From contig DBNX01000018.1 of assembly GCA_002299465.1 (NCBI GenBank), positions 1 through 64,000 of the forward strand: a stretch of DNA of 64,000 nucleotides, in the 5' to 3' direction. Numbering within the stretch: position 1 is the first letter of the stretch; every line of letters begins with the position of its first letter. Positions 1 to 8,543 of this stretch are shown one piece after another. Made by a program: the position numbers and the translations under genes. The stretch is from Patescibacteria group bacterium UBA661 (GTDB lineage Bacteria > Patescibacteriota > Minisyncoccia > Phycocordibacterales > UBA918). The notes below the pieces were generated by a model. It ran no database searches. It was given only the letters and a program-made list of their open reading frames with translations, and was not told the DNA's origin.

Positions 1-135
1 GGTCAGAGGTATGATTTTGTGGCACTTACGGTTGACGCCCCCGCTCAACTGTCACCGAGTGATTTGTCACCAGAAGAGAGATTAGAGAGGAATATGGAAC
101 GCGTGCGGTTACTTAATAGCGTGCAACCTCAATAA
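1..135 (+). CDS. C-terminal end of an unidentified protein (partial)
   Basis: An open frame enters the window at base 1 and ends at TAA 133-135, giving 44 residues. The tail is charged (SPEERLERNMERVRLLNS). It stops 6 nt before the ATG of the next gene, which suggests co-transcription. Too little is visible to name a function. Confidence 0.55.
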   Translation, partial: GQRYDFVALTVDAPAQLSPSDLSPEERLERNMERVRLLNSVQPQ

Positions 136-141
136 GAAAGT

Positions 142-3100
142 ATGAAAAAATTTTTTATTGGGATTTGTGCATTAGCGATTATAACATTTTATCCAATTGA
201 GGAGGTTCTAGGCGCTTTCCCGGAAGGATGGCACGGTTGGAGTGTGGTTATGCATGAAGTAATCGGACCAGATAATAGTTGTGGTCCGGGAAGTATACTT
301 ATAGATCTTGAGATAAGAGATTATGACACAGATCTTCCTGTCAATGGACTATCTACACAATTTTGGACTTATCGAACTAGCGATTTTAGTCCGGTTGATT
401 CGACGACTGAATCAGACTCACTGGTCGGTCCTTTGTGCTTTAATCCACATACACAAGGGATAGGGTTTGATGTAGACGGTGGTCCTGGATATTATAATTT
501 TTGGACTCAAAGGAGAATCAGTGACCCTGCTCAAATTCCAGCTGTGGGACACCACATCCGTAGTGTGGTTTGGGTTGTAGCTACGCCAAGAGCACCATTG
601 TACCAACCAGTTTCACCAATGAATGTTATTACAAACACAAATCCTTCTTATGTTTTTAGGCTGAACCAGTTTCCAGGTCGATTTGGCGCTACAGGATTGT
701 CTAGGGCTGGTTTTTTTCTTTATAATATTAATAACCTAAATCAGATAGTTGGTATTGCTAATGCTCGAACGGTCAGTTTGAGTGGGACTGGAACCCAAAC
801 CATCCCACCCGTGAGTGGTTTGGCTGATGGTAGATACGCGTGGGGGGCATTCTTAGACCTTAATGGGAGCAGGACTCATACTAACAGCAGTCCTAATTTT
901 GAGTCTATCGGTATTTCACAAACTGGCTTAATGTTGGCTTTTTGGCCCTTTGTATTAGACGCCACTGCGCCGGTTATTGATGTCACCAGTGCACACAGCC
1001 CAAGCGCACCAGATAGCAGCGACTCGATCGACATTACCGGCGCTGCCACGGACAATCTTTCGGGGATTGTGCAAATGCAAATTTTTGTCAATAATAATCT
1101 GACAGAGACATGCACATACAGCGCTAGAGCATCGGCTACTTGTGACACTGACGTTGGACCTTTCCCAGCGGGTACCACAGTTAGTTATTTCGTAACCGCC
1201 CGCGATCAAGCAGGCAACGTAGCTACTTCGACTACCAATAGTTTTACCGTGACTGGTAGCGCAGCTCCTCTACCGCTACCACCAACTGTCACTCCACCGC
1301 CAACTGGTACACCGCTAGTGTGCACTACTCCGACGCCTACAGTAACAGAAACGGCACAAGCTGTAGGTCCGACAGGTATTGCTGAGACACAGACATTGAA
1401 GCGAGTCGGTAACCTGCTCTACGTTGGCGCTTCAGCTGGTGGTAGTAATGACGATCTTGGTATGTATATATTTGATATCTCTGACCCGGCGAACATTACC
1501 CAGTTGTCTTTTTTCTCAACCCATAATCCCGCTACGGTAAGAAATAATACCTGGGGTAATCAAGTGGTTGATGTTGATGTGGTTGGTAATTACGCTTACT
1601 TGACCACTCTGATGGGTGGGTTAGTAATAGTGGATATTTCAAACCCCAATACACCAGTGTTTGAAGGTCGGATACCACTATTTAACCTTAATCCGCCCGG
1701 AGCTACTGAAACCTGGGATGTCGAGGTGGTTGGTAATTACGCTTACCTAGCTGCAGGACGGGGGATGATTGTGGTTGATGTGAGCAACAAGTCGGCACCG
1801 GTCGTTGCTTCTAACCTGGACTTAGGTACTCCTATAGCGCAGGAAATTATAATTTCTGGTAACCGGGCTTTTGTTGCAATGCGCCAAAATGGTTTGGCGG
1901 TGGTTGACATAAGTAATCCCACCAATCCGGTTTTGTTAAGCAGGCACACCGCCCGTTACTTTGGTCCTTGGGCAACAGGTTCTAGCTGGGCGTATGATAT
2001 GGTCTTGTACGGATCTTATCTTTACGTAGCTGATAATTTACGAGGACGGATTAGTATTTATGAGGTTGATAGTGGCGGCAATCTTGCTTTTGTTAATGAT
2101 TTCCCAACAACAGGTTCACATGTGCCGAGAAATCTTTATATAGACAACGGGGTGCTTTATGTAGGATCTTCCTTTGAAGGCGCTTATGTGTTTGATCTGG
2201 CAAATCCAGCAAACCCCACGTTGTTGTATCGAGTAGATAATCCAACCTTGGCAACCTCGGCTTACGTTTGGGATGTTGTACCTTTAAACAGTGGTTCGTT
2301 TGAAGATATAATTGTGCTTGCTTTGGATTGGATTGCGCGTATTAATATTTATGTAGTCTCCGTAGACTGCAACCCAGCCCCTAACCCACCCCAGCTACTA
2401 GTCTGTCCAGCCACCATCCCTAGTCTGCCAACCGGAAGCACCACGACACTAACCGCTCATTATTGGGCAAGTACCACCTCGCCCTTTACCTGTGCCAGTG
2501 ACCTAACTTCAGGGACTAATGTTTCAGCGTCGGCCACTTGGACAACCGGCAACACTAGCGTTGCGTCAGTAAATAGCACGGGGTTGGTGACAGGTGTTGA
2601 CCCTGGCAGCACTCTAATCACCGCCACCCATCTCGGACTAAATGACGCCACTAATGTGACGGTGGTCGGTACACCAGACTTGCTCCCAGATGGCTTGCCG
2701 GTGCTGGAGAACGGCGATTTGGAGCAAGGTCAAAATGTTGAATTTAGTGCCCTTGCCAGAAATAACGGCAATGCTGATAGTGGCAACTTCCGAGCAAACT
2801 TTAGCTTTAGCTGGGGTAGTCCGACTGGTTGGACAGATTTGCCTGTCATAAATAAAACAAACATAGAAGCAGGAGAAGAGTCTGATGATGAAGACATCTT
2901 AAATCTACCATTAGGTAACAGTGGTACTTTATACATTCAATACTGCGTTGACTCGGATTTGGCGGTAGCGGAAAGTAACGAAGCTAACAACTGTGTGTTT
3001 AGGTCATTCAACGTCGATCCACTACCGATAGTTTTACAACCCCCAACTAATCTGGCATCAACAACGGTACTTTGTGGTGGGTTGCTTGGAGTTAGTTGGG

Positions 3101-3894
3101 ATGCGGTAGTGGGAGCCGATCGTTATGAGGTTTCGCTAAACGGTGGCTCTTGGACAAGCGTACCACCGTCAGCTAACCCCACCCATACTTTTAGCGGCTT
3201 AACAATCAACACCAACCACACCGTGCGGGTGCGGGTGGTGGTGGGGGCTAATACTTCATTACCAGCTGAGCTTGTCGTAAGGAGCTCTGGTATGTGCACT
3301 GTACTCAACGGCTCGGCTTGTATCATCGCTGCTGGTGCTGGTACCTGCAACACCGCCACCGTTACTTGGGACATGACCGGTGGACAGTCGCCTTATGCTG
3401 TCAGAAATATCACTGACGGCAATGCTCTAATCAGCGACTCGGTGTCGGGCACAAGGTCAGATGTGACTTTAGTCTACGGTGCAAATACTATAAGGATGTT
3501 TAGTGACGGAACAGGGGTGGAGTACATCACACTGACAGCTTCTTGTGTACCTGGATTTGTCCATGTCAGTTCCCTTGGTTACTGCGCACCTGAGCCTACT
3601 ATTATCCTAGAACCAAACCCTACAATCTGGGTGCGCAGTGATGGTGTAGCAACAGTTGAAGTTAGCGTTGTGGCACCTTATGACTTAGAGTGTACTATTC
3701 CTGGCAATATAGTGGACGGGGCGTCCACATTTACTCACGACGGCAGTTTGCCAACACCATCAGTTCATACCATAACCACGCAACCGATTACATTTTCACG
3801 GATCTTCCGCGTCAATTGCCGTACGAGCAGTGGCGATGTGAATACCACTCGTTCAACTAGAATAAATATGATTCCGCGAATGCAGGAGGGGTAG
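142..3894 (+). CDS. Large secreted beta-propeller / Ig-domain surface protein
   Basis: The protein has 1250 residues with an N-terminal signal peptide (hydrophobic stretch about 4-24). An Ig-like segment lies around 275-370 (DATAPVIDV..., TDNLSGI). A run of LVIVD-type propeller repeats follows at about 410-770, with repeating VGNYAYL ... GLVIVDISNP blades. Next come a BIG2-like segment (about 790-860, VASVNSTGLVTGVDPGSTLI), a CARDB-like domain (about 865-965, SNEANNC) and a fibronectin-III-like segment (about 975-1060). The build is that of an exported adhesin or cell-surface protein; the ligand is unknown. A Pro/Thr linker separates the first Ig domain from the propeller. No sortase or transmembrane anchor is obvious at the C-terminus. 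It sits where rpsJ would be expected in a canonical S10 operon. Confidence 0.75.
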   Translation: MKKFFIGICALAIITFYPIEEVLGAFPEGWHGWSVVMHEVIGPDNSCGPGSILIDLEIRDYDTDLPVNGLSTQFWTYRTSDFSPVDSTTESDSLVGPLCFNPHTQGIGFDVDGGPGYYNFWTQRRISDPAQIPAVGHHIRSVVWVVATPRAPLYQPVSPMNVITNTNPSYVFRLNQFPGRFGATGLSRAGFFLYNINNLNQIVGIANARTVSLSGTGTQTIPPVSGLADGRYAWGAFLDLNGSRTHTNSSPNFESIGISQTGLMLAFWPFVLDATAPVIDVTSAHSPSAPDSSDSIDITGAATDNLSGIVQMQIFVNNNLTETCTYSARASATCDTDVGPFPAGTTVSYFVTARDQAGNVATSTTNSFTVTGSAAPLPLPPTVTPPPTGTPLVCTTPTPTVTETAQAVGPTGIAETQTLKRVGNLLYVGASAGGSNDDLGMYIFDISDPANITQLSFFSTHNPATVRNNTWGNQVVDVDVVGNYAYLTTLMGGLVIVDISNPNTPVFEGRIPLFNLNPPGATETWDVEVVGNYAYLAAGRGMIVVDVSNKSAPVVASNLDLGTPIAQEIIISGNRAFVAMRQNGLAVVDISNPTNPVLLSRHTARYFGPWATGSSWAYDMVLYGSYLYVADNLRGRISIYEVDSGGNLAFVNDFPTTGSHVPRNLYIDNGVLYVGSSFEGAYVFDLANPANPTLLYRVDNPTLATSAYVWDVVPLNSGSFEDIIVLALDWIARINIYVVSVDCNPAPNPPQLLVCPATIPSLPTGSTTTLTAHYWASTTSPFTCASDLTSGTNVSASATWTTGNTSVASVNSTGLVTGVDPGSTLITATHLGLNDATNVTVVGTPDLLPDGLPVLENGDLEQGQNVEFSALARNNGNADSGNFRANFSFSWGSPTGWTDLPVINKTNIEAGEESDDEDILNLPLGNSGTLYIQYCVDSDLAVAESNEANNCVFRSFNVDPLPIVLQPPTNLASTTVLCGGLLGVSWDAVVGADRYEVSLNGGSWTSVPPSANPTHTFSGLTINTNHTVRVRVVVGANTSLPAELVVRSSGMCTVLNGSACIIAAGAGTCNTATVTWDMTGGQSPYAVRNITDGNALISDSVSGTRSDVTLVYGANTIRMFSDGTGVEYITLTASCVPGFVHVSSLGYCAPEPTIILEPNPTIWVRSDGVATVEVSVVAPYDLECTIPGNIVDGASTFTHDGSLPTPSVHTITTQPITFSRIFRVNCRTSSGDVNTTRSTRINMIPRMQEG

Positions 3895-3932
3895 AGTCTG
3901 TCCGGGGTTTAGGGGTGAGATAGTACAAGCCC

Positions 3933-3961
3933 TTGCGAAAGTTGAAAAATTATTCTATAGT
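3933..3961 (+). promoter_or_regulatory. Candidate promoter of the rplC-rplD-rplW-rplB unit
   Basis: TTGCGA (3933-3938) is separated by 17 nt from TATAGT (3956-3961). It lies between the large surface protein and rplC, upstream of the 4025-4082 hairpin. Transcription would start near 3968 and leave a leader of about 165 nt. Confidence 0.5.
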
Positions 3962-4024
3962 AGCGCCAGCTTCAATAAGACCTAAGTACAAACGGAATCA
4001 TCTCCCGTTTGGACCAATGGGCAC

Positions 4025-4082
4025 AAACCGCGCGCCTTTTATGAGCCGGACCTTGTGTCCGCCCAGAAAAGGCGCGCGGTTT
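4025..4082 (+). promoter_or_regulatory. 16-bp perfect inverted repeat in the rplC leader
   Basis: The arms at 4025-4040 and 4067-4082 are exact reverse complements of 16 nt. The 26-nt loop carries its own small stem (GGAC/GTCC). It lies between the candidate promoter and the rplC ATG. It could be an attenuator or r-protein binding leader, or the terminator of the upstream gene. Confidence 0.6.
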
Positions 4083-4133
4083 GTTGTATGGGTCATAACG
4101 AAGCAGATTTTATTAAAATAAGAAAACGCAACG

Positions 4134-4742
4134 ATGAAATTCATTCTCGGTATAAAAGCCGGTATGACCCAAGTTTTCGATGAACAAGGTACTTGTCGAG
4201 CTGTGACCATCCTCAAAGTGGAACCAGCCCGAGTATCACAAGTGAAAACATTGGCAAGTGACGGCTACTCAGCCGTACAAATTGCTTCTGGTACACAAAA
4301 AGACCATCGTCTCAGCAAGGCGGAAAAAGGTCATTTCGGTACTGGCGCAAAGGCAGTTAAGGAGTTTCGAGTGGAGGCAGAAGCGACGACTTTAGACAAA
4401 GGCGCCACTCTTACCGCTGAGGTATTCAACGCCGGCGATAAAGTCGCAGTTTCGGCTGTCTCAAAAGGTAAAGGTTTTCAGGGAGTAGTGAAGCGCCATA
4501 ACTTTGGTGGCGGTCGACGCAGTCACGGACAAAAGCACTCTGAACGTGAACCAGGATCAATTGGCTCAACTGGATTTATGCGCGTTATCAAAGGTACCCG
4601 GATGGCGGGTCGAATGGGTAACGACACTACGACTGTTAAAAATCTAACCGTAGTGGCAGTTAATCCAAAGGAGAACTTGCTCTTGGTGGCAGGCGCTGTA
4701 CCCGGTCGAAAAGGAACTTTAGTCGAGGTTCGCGGCCTTTAA
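4134..4742 (+). CDS. rplC: 50S ribosomal protein L3
   Basis: This 202-residue protein has a standard uL3 layout. The N-terminus is LGIKAGMTQVFDEQG, and the central glycine-rich part includes KGKGFQGVVKRHNFGGG followed by the SHGQKHSEREPGSIGS segment. The C-terminus is GAVPGRKGTLVEV. uL3 nucleates 50S assembly and reaches toward the peptidyl transferase centre. It is the first gene of a tight L3-L4-L23-L2 cluster; rpsJ (S10), normally upstream, is not in the window. Confidence 0.97.
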   Translation: MKFILGIKAGMTQVFDEQGTCRAVTILKVEPARVSQVKTLASDGYSAVQIASGTQKDHRLSKAEKGHFGTGAKAVKEFRVEAEATTLDKGATLTAEVFNAGDKVAVSAVSKGKGFQGVVKRHNFGGGRRSHGQKHSEREPGSIGSTGFMRVIKGTRMAGRMGNDTTTVKNLTVVAVNPKENLLLVAGAVPGRKGTLVEVRGL

Positions 4743-4754
4743 TAAGCACACATT

Positions 4755-5438
4755 ATGGACACAAAAATATATTCTCAGGAGGGAAAAGAGGTGGGTAAAA
4801 TAGCATTGCCCGCGAGTCTCTTTGGTGTTGCTTGGAATGCCGATTTGGTACACGAGGTAGTAGTTGGAATGCAGGCTAACGCTCGCACTTCAGCAGCGCA
4901 CACGAAAGGACGAGGCGAGGTACGGGGTGGCGGTAAGAAGCCCTGGCGTCAGAAAGGAACGGGTCGAGCTCGTCATGGCTCAACACGGTCTCCGATTTGG
5001 GTCGGCGGCGGTGTCGCTCACGGTCCACGCAATGAGAAAGATTACTCAGTAAAACTTAACCGAAAGGTACGAGCTAAGGCGTTGGCGATTACTCTTTCCA
5101 AGAAGTATTCGGAAGCGGAGATTATCCTTGTCGATTCTCTGGCTTTAGAGACACCTAAAACCGCTACTGCCAAAGCCATCCTCACGGCTTTAGCTAAGGG
5201 CGCAAACCAAGAGAGTCTAGCTCGCAAGCGTAAGAATGCGGCGGTGATTGTCTTACCAGCTCGACACGAAGCAACCGAGAAGAGTTTTCGAAATTTCGGA
5301 AACATAGAGGTGGTGCAGGCCAAGGATGTTAATCCGGTCGACCTCCTCACTTATAAGTATGTGGTCGTGGTAGATCCCAAAAGCGCAATTGATATTCTGG
5401 AGAAGCGCGTTGGTACCACTACTGCTAAACAAGCATAA
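4755..5438 (+). CDS. rplD: 50S ribosomal protein L4
   Basis: This 227-residue uL4 contains the diagnostic loop RGGGKKPWRQKGTGRARHGS at about residues 56-76, which lines the exit tunnel, followed by a globular domain ending around residue 225. It begins 12 nt after rplC stops and ends 2 nt before rplW starts. In other bacteria uL4 can repress its own operon; whether that holds here is not shown by the sequence. Confidence 0.96.
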   Translation: MDTKIYSQEGKEVGKIALPASLFGVAWNADLVHEVVVGMQANARTSAAHTKGRGEVRGGGKKPWRQKGTGRARHGSTRSPIWVGGGVAHGPRNEKDYSVKLNRKVRAKALAITLSKKYSEAEIILVDSLALETPKTATAKAILTALAKGANQESLARKRKNAAVIVLPARHEATEKSFRNFGNIEVVQAKDVNPVDLLTYKYVVVVDPKSAIDILEKRVGTTTAKQA

Positions 5439-5440
5439 GT

Positions 5441-5818
5441 ATGGCGTTTTTTAGTCGAACAAAAAAGACTGAAGAAACTCAGTCAAAAGAAATCACAACT
5501 ACGACAAAATCACCTAAGCAAACGCTAGCGATTGGTCGCGATCATACACAGGTAATGTCTGGTCCGCAGATTACAGAAAAATCAGTGCGGCAAGGTGAGC
5601 AGAACGTCTACACGTTTACAGTCGCCAAGCAAGCCACCAAGTTTCTGGTGCGTGATGCTGTCAAAGCCATCTATGGGGTGACGCCAGTTAAGGTGAATAT
5701 GGTCACGAAGCGACCAGCGCGTCGCCTCAAGGGTTCGAAGAATCAACTGGTAAAAGAATCAGGAACAAAAAAAGCGTACGTGTATCTTAAAACTGGTGAC
5801 ACCATTAATCTCGTCTAG
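5441..5818 (+). CDS. rplW: 50S ribosomal protein L23
   Basis: The uL23 fold occupies residues about 38-125 (GPQITEKSVRQGEQNVYTF, VNMVTKRPARRLKG). It is preceded by an extra Lys/Thr-rich N-terminal tail of about 35 residues that looks disordered. uL23 sits at the tunnel exit and binds SRP and trigger factor. It is packed between rplD and rplB with gaps of 2-3 nt. Confidence 0.94.
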   Translation: MAFFSRTKKTEETQSKEITTTTKSPKQTLAIGRDHTQVMSGPQITEKSVRQGEQNVYTFTVAKQATKFLVRDAVKAIYGVTPVKVNMVTKRPARRLKGSKNQLVKESGTKKAYVYLKTGDTINLV

Positions 5819-5821
5819 TCT

Positions 5822-6685
5822 ATGAAACAGTATAAACCTACTTCAGCTGGCCGACGTGACGGGTCAGTCATCGAGTACAAGAAAAAACTTACTTCAACAA
5901 AAAGCAATCCGCACAAAAGTCTCACCAAAGGCAAGCTTGGTACGGGTGGTCGAAACGGCTACGGTCGAACGACATCACTTTATCGTGGTAACGGTAACAA
6001 AAAAACTTATCGGTTGGTTGATTTTCGTTACAACAAGAAGGACATTCCGGCTCGGGTTGAGACTATTGAGTACGATCCAAACCGCTCCGGCTTTATTGCC
6101 CTCGTTGTTTACGCTGATGGTGAGCGACGTTATGTTTTGGTTCCGCAAGGAGTGGCACAGAATGATGAAATCATTACTTCTGAGACAGCCAAACCAAAAC
6201 TCGGGAATCGTCTACCGTTATCAGCAATTCCGGTTGGTACTTTTGTCTACAACGTTGAAATTAAACCAGGGGCAGGAGCCAGAATCGCTCGCTCGGCGGG
6301 TAATTACGCCGAAGTGGTAGCTCACGATGGTGGTTACACGTTAATCAAACTACCTTCAACGGAAGTGCGTAAGATTATTGGCACGGCCTGGGCTTCAATT
6401 GGGGCGGTGTCAAACGAAGAATACCGACTGGTAGACTTAGGTAAGGCGGGGCGAGCGCGTCACCGCGGACTTCGTCCGAAGACACGTGGGTCAGCTCGTA
6501 ACGCCGTTGACCACCCACACGGTGGTGGTGAAGGTCGCGCTCCGCGTGGACATCGCCGCGCTCGCACTAAACAGGGTCGTCCAACGGGTAAGGGTCAAAA
6601 GACTCGTTCGCCGAAGAAATATTCCAACGTCTTTGTCGTCTCGCGCCGTAAGCCGGGACGCTTGATGAAGATTGGTGGAGCGTAA
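5822..6685 (+). CDS. rplB: 50S ribosomal protein L2
   Basis: This 287-residue uL2 shows the N-terminal KPTSAGRRDGSVIEY segment, the central OB/SH3 domains and the C-terminal NAVDHPHGGGEGRAPRG motif. The conserved histidine of that motif is required for peptidyl transferase function. It is the last gene of the first ribosomal cluster and is followed by a strong bidirectional terminator. In a canonical S10 operon rpsS would follow directly; here rpsS lies 7.5 kb downstream. Confidence 0.97.
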   Translation: MKQYKPTSAGRRDGSVIEYKKKLTSTKSNPHKSLTKGKLGTGGRNGYGRTTSLYRGNGNKKTYRLVDFRYNKKDIPARVETIEYDPNRSGFIALVVYADGERRYVLVPQGVAQNDEIITSETAKPKLGNRLPLSAIPVGTFVYNVEIKPGAGARIARSAGNYAEVVAHDGGYTLIKLPSTEVRKIIGTAWASIGAVSNEEYRLVDLGKAGRARHRGLRPKTRGSARNAVDHPHGGGEGRAPRGHRRARTKQGRPTGKGQKTRSPKKYSNVFVVSRRKPGRLMKIGGA

Positions 6686-6756
6686 CAGATTTTGTTTGGT
6701 GGCAACCAGTGCCACCTTACAGCTCTCAGCTTAAAACGAAGTGTTTGAGAGTTAAT

Positions 6757-6797
6757 GGTAAAAAGCCGCGCGCCCTTTGGGCGCGCGGCTTTTTACC
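6757..6797. terminator. Bidirectional intrinsic terminator after rplB
   Basis: A perfect 19-bp stem (6757-6775 with 6779-6797) and a TTT loop carry A and T runs inside the stem. It therefore serves rplB (+) and the convergent gene ending at 6806 (-). Confidence 0.85.
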
Positions 6798-6805
6798 AAT
6801 TTTAC

Positions 6806-7126
6806 CTAAAGACCAGGCTTGCGCTCACGAGTACGAAAAATAAAGTGACTTAAGCGTTTATGAGATTTTAGATACTCATAAACTAAGGGAGCGTCCGCGG
6901 GTGAGGTGTGGACAGCCACTTTCTGAGTACTTTCTCCGGAGACGATAAGTTCAAGACCAGCGTTAGTAAAAACCGCAGTGACAAAACGCAGACCACCGCG
7001 GTTGCGGTTTTGTCGTATCACCCCAGGTGAGATATTTTTTACTGCGGGAAGATTAGTCAACACCCCCACCACTGGTTTGGTAGTTTCGGTCAGAGTGGTG
7101 TGCGTGCCACCAAAAGACTTCTTCAT
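6806..7126 (-). CDS. Conserved small protein, possibly DUF2103-like
   Basis: This 106-residue protein has no signal peptide or membrane segment. Features are THTTLTETTKPVVGVL, a central GGLRFVTAVFTNAGLELIVSG and a basic C-terminus. The layout (early H-T-T-L, a GG-R-x-K/T-like core, NAGL-L-V) reminds me of DUF2103 putative metal-binding proteins; this is recall, not a search. It converges on rplB and shares its terminator. It opens the accessory block that splits the ribosomal operon. Confidence 0.5.
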   Translation of the reverse strand: MKKSFGGTHTTLTETTKPVVGVLTNLPAVKNISPGVIRQNRNRGGLRFVTAVFTNAGLELIVSGESTQKVAVHTSPADAPLVYEYLKSHKRLSHFIFRTRERKPGL

Positions 7127-7247
7127 CTGGCTAGTTTAACAGATCTTTTAGTTGTGGTTGTTGCAGAATTTTTCCCACACTCTTACCTCACAATCTTATC
7201 CCCACCACCCCTCCTTTTCACCCGTGGGGGGGTAAAATGTAGTTAAG

Positions 7248-7847
7248 ATGAACCACCCCCAACCACCCATGATTACTTACAAAAACCTCTCCTTTGGTCT
7301 TATGGGTATTATCCTTGGTGCGATCGCCATCAGTACTTTCCAGTATGTCACAGCTTGGACCGCCCCTACCCAAGATCCACCCCTGGGTAATGTGGCCGCT
7401 CCCCTTACCACTGGTAACCTTCCCCAAACTAGAAACGCTGACCTAATGCTAGGTAGTGGAGCGAGTCTCTTTGCCGGCGGGTCAGTGGCAGCACTGACGG
7501 TTGTTGCTAGTCAAAGTGTTTCTGCTCCCCAGCTCTGTATTGGCGGTGACTGCAGGACGGCGTGGCCGGCGGGTGGGGGTGTTGGTGTCTGGATTGATGT
7601 ACCCTTGAGTGATACAAATAAGTTTGATACAAACTGTAATTATAGGTCAATGTTGAACGAACTCACAACAACGGGTGTTCCTGATCATAGAGACGGTTGG
7701 ATGGATATGTCATTGGTCTCTCCAGATGTGATTATATACAACGCACATTCCGGAGTAACTTCTCACATAAATTATGACAGTAAGAATTTTTGGCGGGTAA
7801 ATGGTGTTCCTGGATTCACAGTGGCATGGATAAGAAAAAGGTGTTAA
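7248..7847 (+). CDS. Secreted or membrane-anchored CPR-type protein
   Basis: The protein has 199 residues with a hydrophobic helix at about 14-34 (LSFGLMGIILGAIAISTF). It then shows the WTAPTQDPPLGNVAAPLTTGN segment, a pattern I associate with CPR exported proteins that may be pilus- or fibre-associated. The rest is a small soluble domain with cysteines near residues 98, 103, 126 and 199. A TAAAAT -10-like box at 7233-7238 precedes the ATG by 9 nt. Function unknown. Confidence 0.6.
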   Translation: MNHPQPPMITYKNLSFGLMGIILGAIAISTFQYVTAWTAPTQDPPLGNVAAPLTTGNLPQTRNADLMLGSGASLFAGGSVAALTVVASQSVSAPQLCIGGDCRTAWPAGGGVGVWIDVPLSDTNKFDTNCNYRSMLNELTTTGVPDHRDGWMDMSLVSPDVIIYNAHSGVTSHINYDSKNFWRVNGVPGFTVAWIRKRC

Positions 7848-7907
7848 TTTTCCGTAAGAAGGGATGATTAGACCTTACCTAGGAAGGCACTGACCCTTTG
7901 CTAAAAC

Positions 7908-7936
7908 TTAACAGCCAGTCCTTAAAATGTCATACT
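7908..7936 (+). promoter_or_regulatory. Promoter of the sigma factor gene, apparently leaderless
   Basis: TTAACA (7908-7913), a 17-nt spacer and CATACT (7931-7936) preceded by TG. The ATG at 7943 starts 6 nt after the -10 box, so transcription would begin at or next to the start codon. This supports ATG 7943 over the upstream TTG at 7898, although AGGAAGG (7881-7887) precedes that TTG at a usable distance. Confidence 0.5.
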
Positions 7937-7942
7937 TTAGAG

Positions 7943-8533
7943 ATGTTAGATGACTTAGATTATGTGCGTCGTTGCCAGTCGGGCGAAGCGGAAGCGTTTG
8001 GAGTTCTGTATGATCGGTACGGGGATAAAATTTATCGCTTCATCTACTACAAAACTTTTCATAAGGAGACCGCGGACGATTTGGTGAGTGAGGTGTTTTT
8101 AAGGGCTTTGGAAAAACTAGCGACTTTTGATGAAACCCGCGGTCATTTCTCGACTTGGCTTTACCAGATTGCGCGCAATCGCGTAATTGATTATTACCGA
8201 ACGTACCGACCAAGCGAAGCTATTGAAGACTGTTTTGATTTAGGGGCGGATGAACGTATCCCAGAAACACTAGACGCTATTCAGGACTTAGAAGCAGTAA
8301 CTGCTTATTTGGATAAACTGACAAACCGACAACGTGAGATTATTATTCTGCGGATTTGGGAGGACAAATCCTACAAAGAGATAGCTGAGATTGTTGGTGG
8401 AACGGAGGACAGCGTAAAAATGGTGTTTTCACGTAGTATTCGTAACTTGCGTGAGCAGTTTGGCAAAGTGGCGTTGTTGGTGTTGGGGGTTGGTCTGCCG
8501 TTTAGTTCGTTACTTTTTATTTTGGCATCGTAA
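7943..8533 (+). CDS. ECF-type RNA polymerase sigma factor with C-terminal hydrophobic segment
   Basis: The protein has 196 residues from ATG 7943. Sigma region 2 is near residues 5-75 (YRFIYYKTFHKETADDLVSEVFLRAL, FSTWLYQIARNRVIDYYR). Region 4 is near 115-170 (LTNRQREIIILRIWEDKSYKEIAEIVGGTEDSVKMVFSR). The last 20 residues (VALLVLGVGLPFSSLLFILA) are hydrophobic enough to form a membrane helix, which is unusual for a sigma factor. The next gene encodes a transmembrane protein in the position of an anti-sigma factor. The pair probably senses an envelope signal. Target promoters are unknown, and an upstream TTG start (7898) cannot be excluded. Confidence 0.85.
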   Translation: MLDDLDYVRRCQSGEAEAFGVLYDRYGDKIYRFIYYKTFHKETADDLVSEVFLRALEKLATFDETRGHFSTWLYQIARNRVIDYYRTYRPSEAIEDCFDLGADERIPETLDAIQDLEAVTAYLDKLTNRQREIIILRIWEDKSYKEIAEIVGGTEDSVKMVFSRSIRNLREQFGKVALLVLGVGLPFSSLLFILAS

Positions 8534-8543
8534 TAAATGTTAT

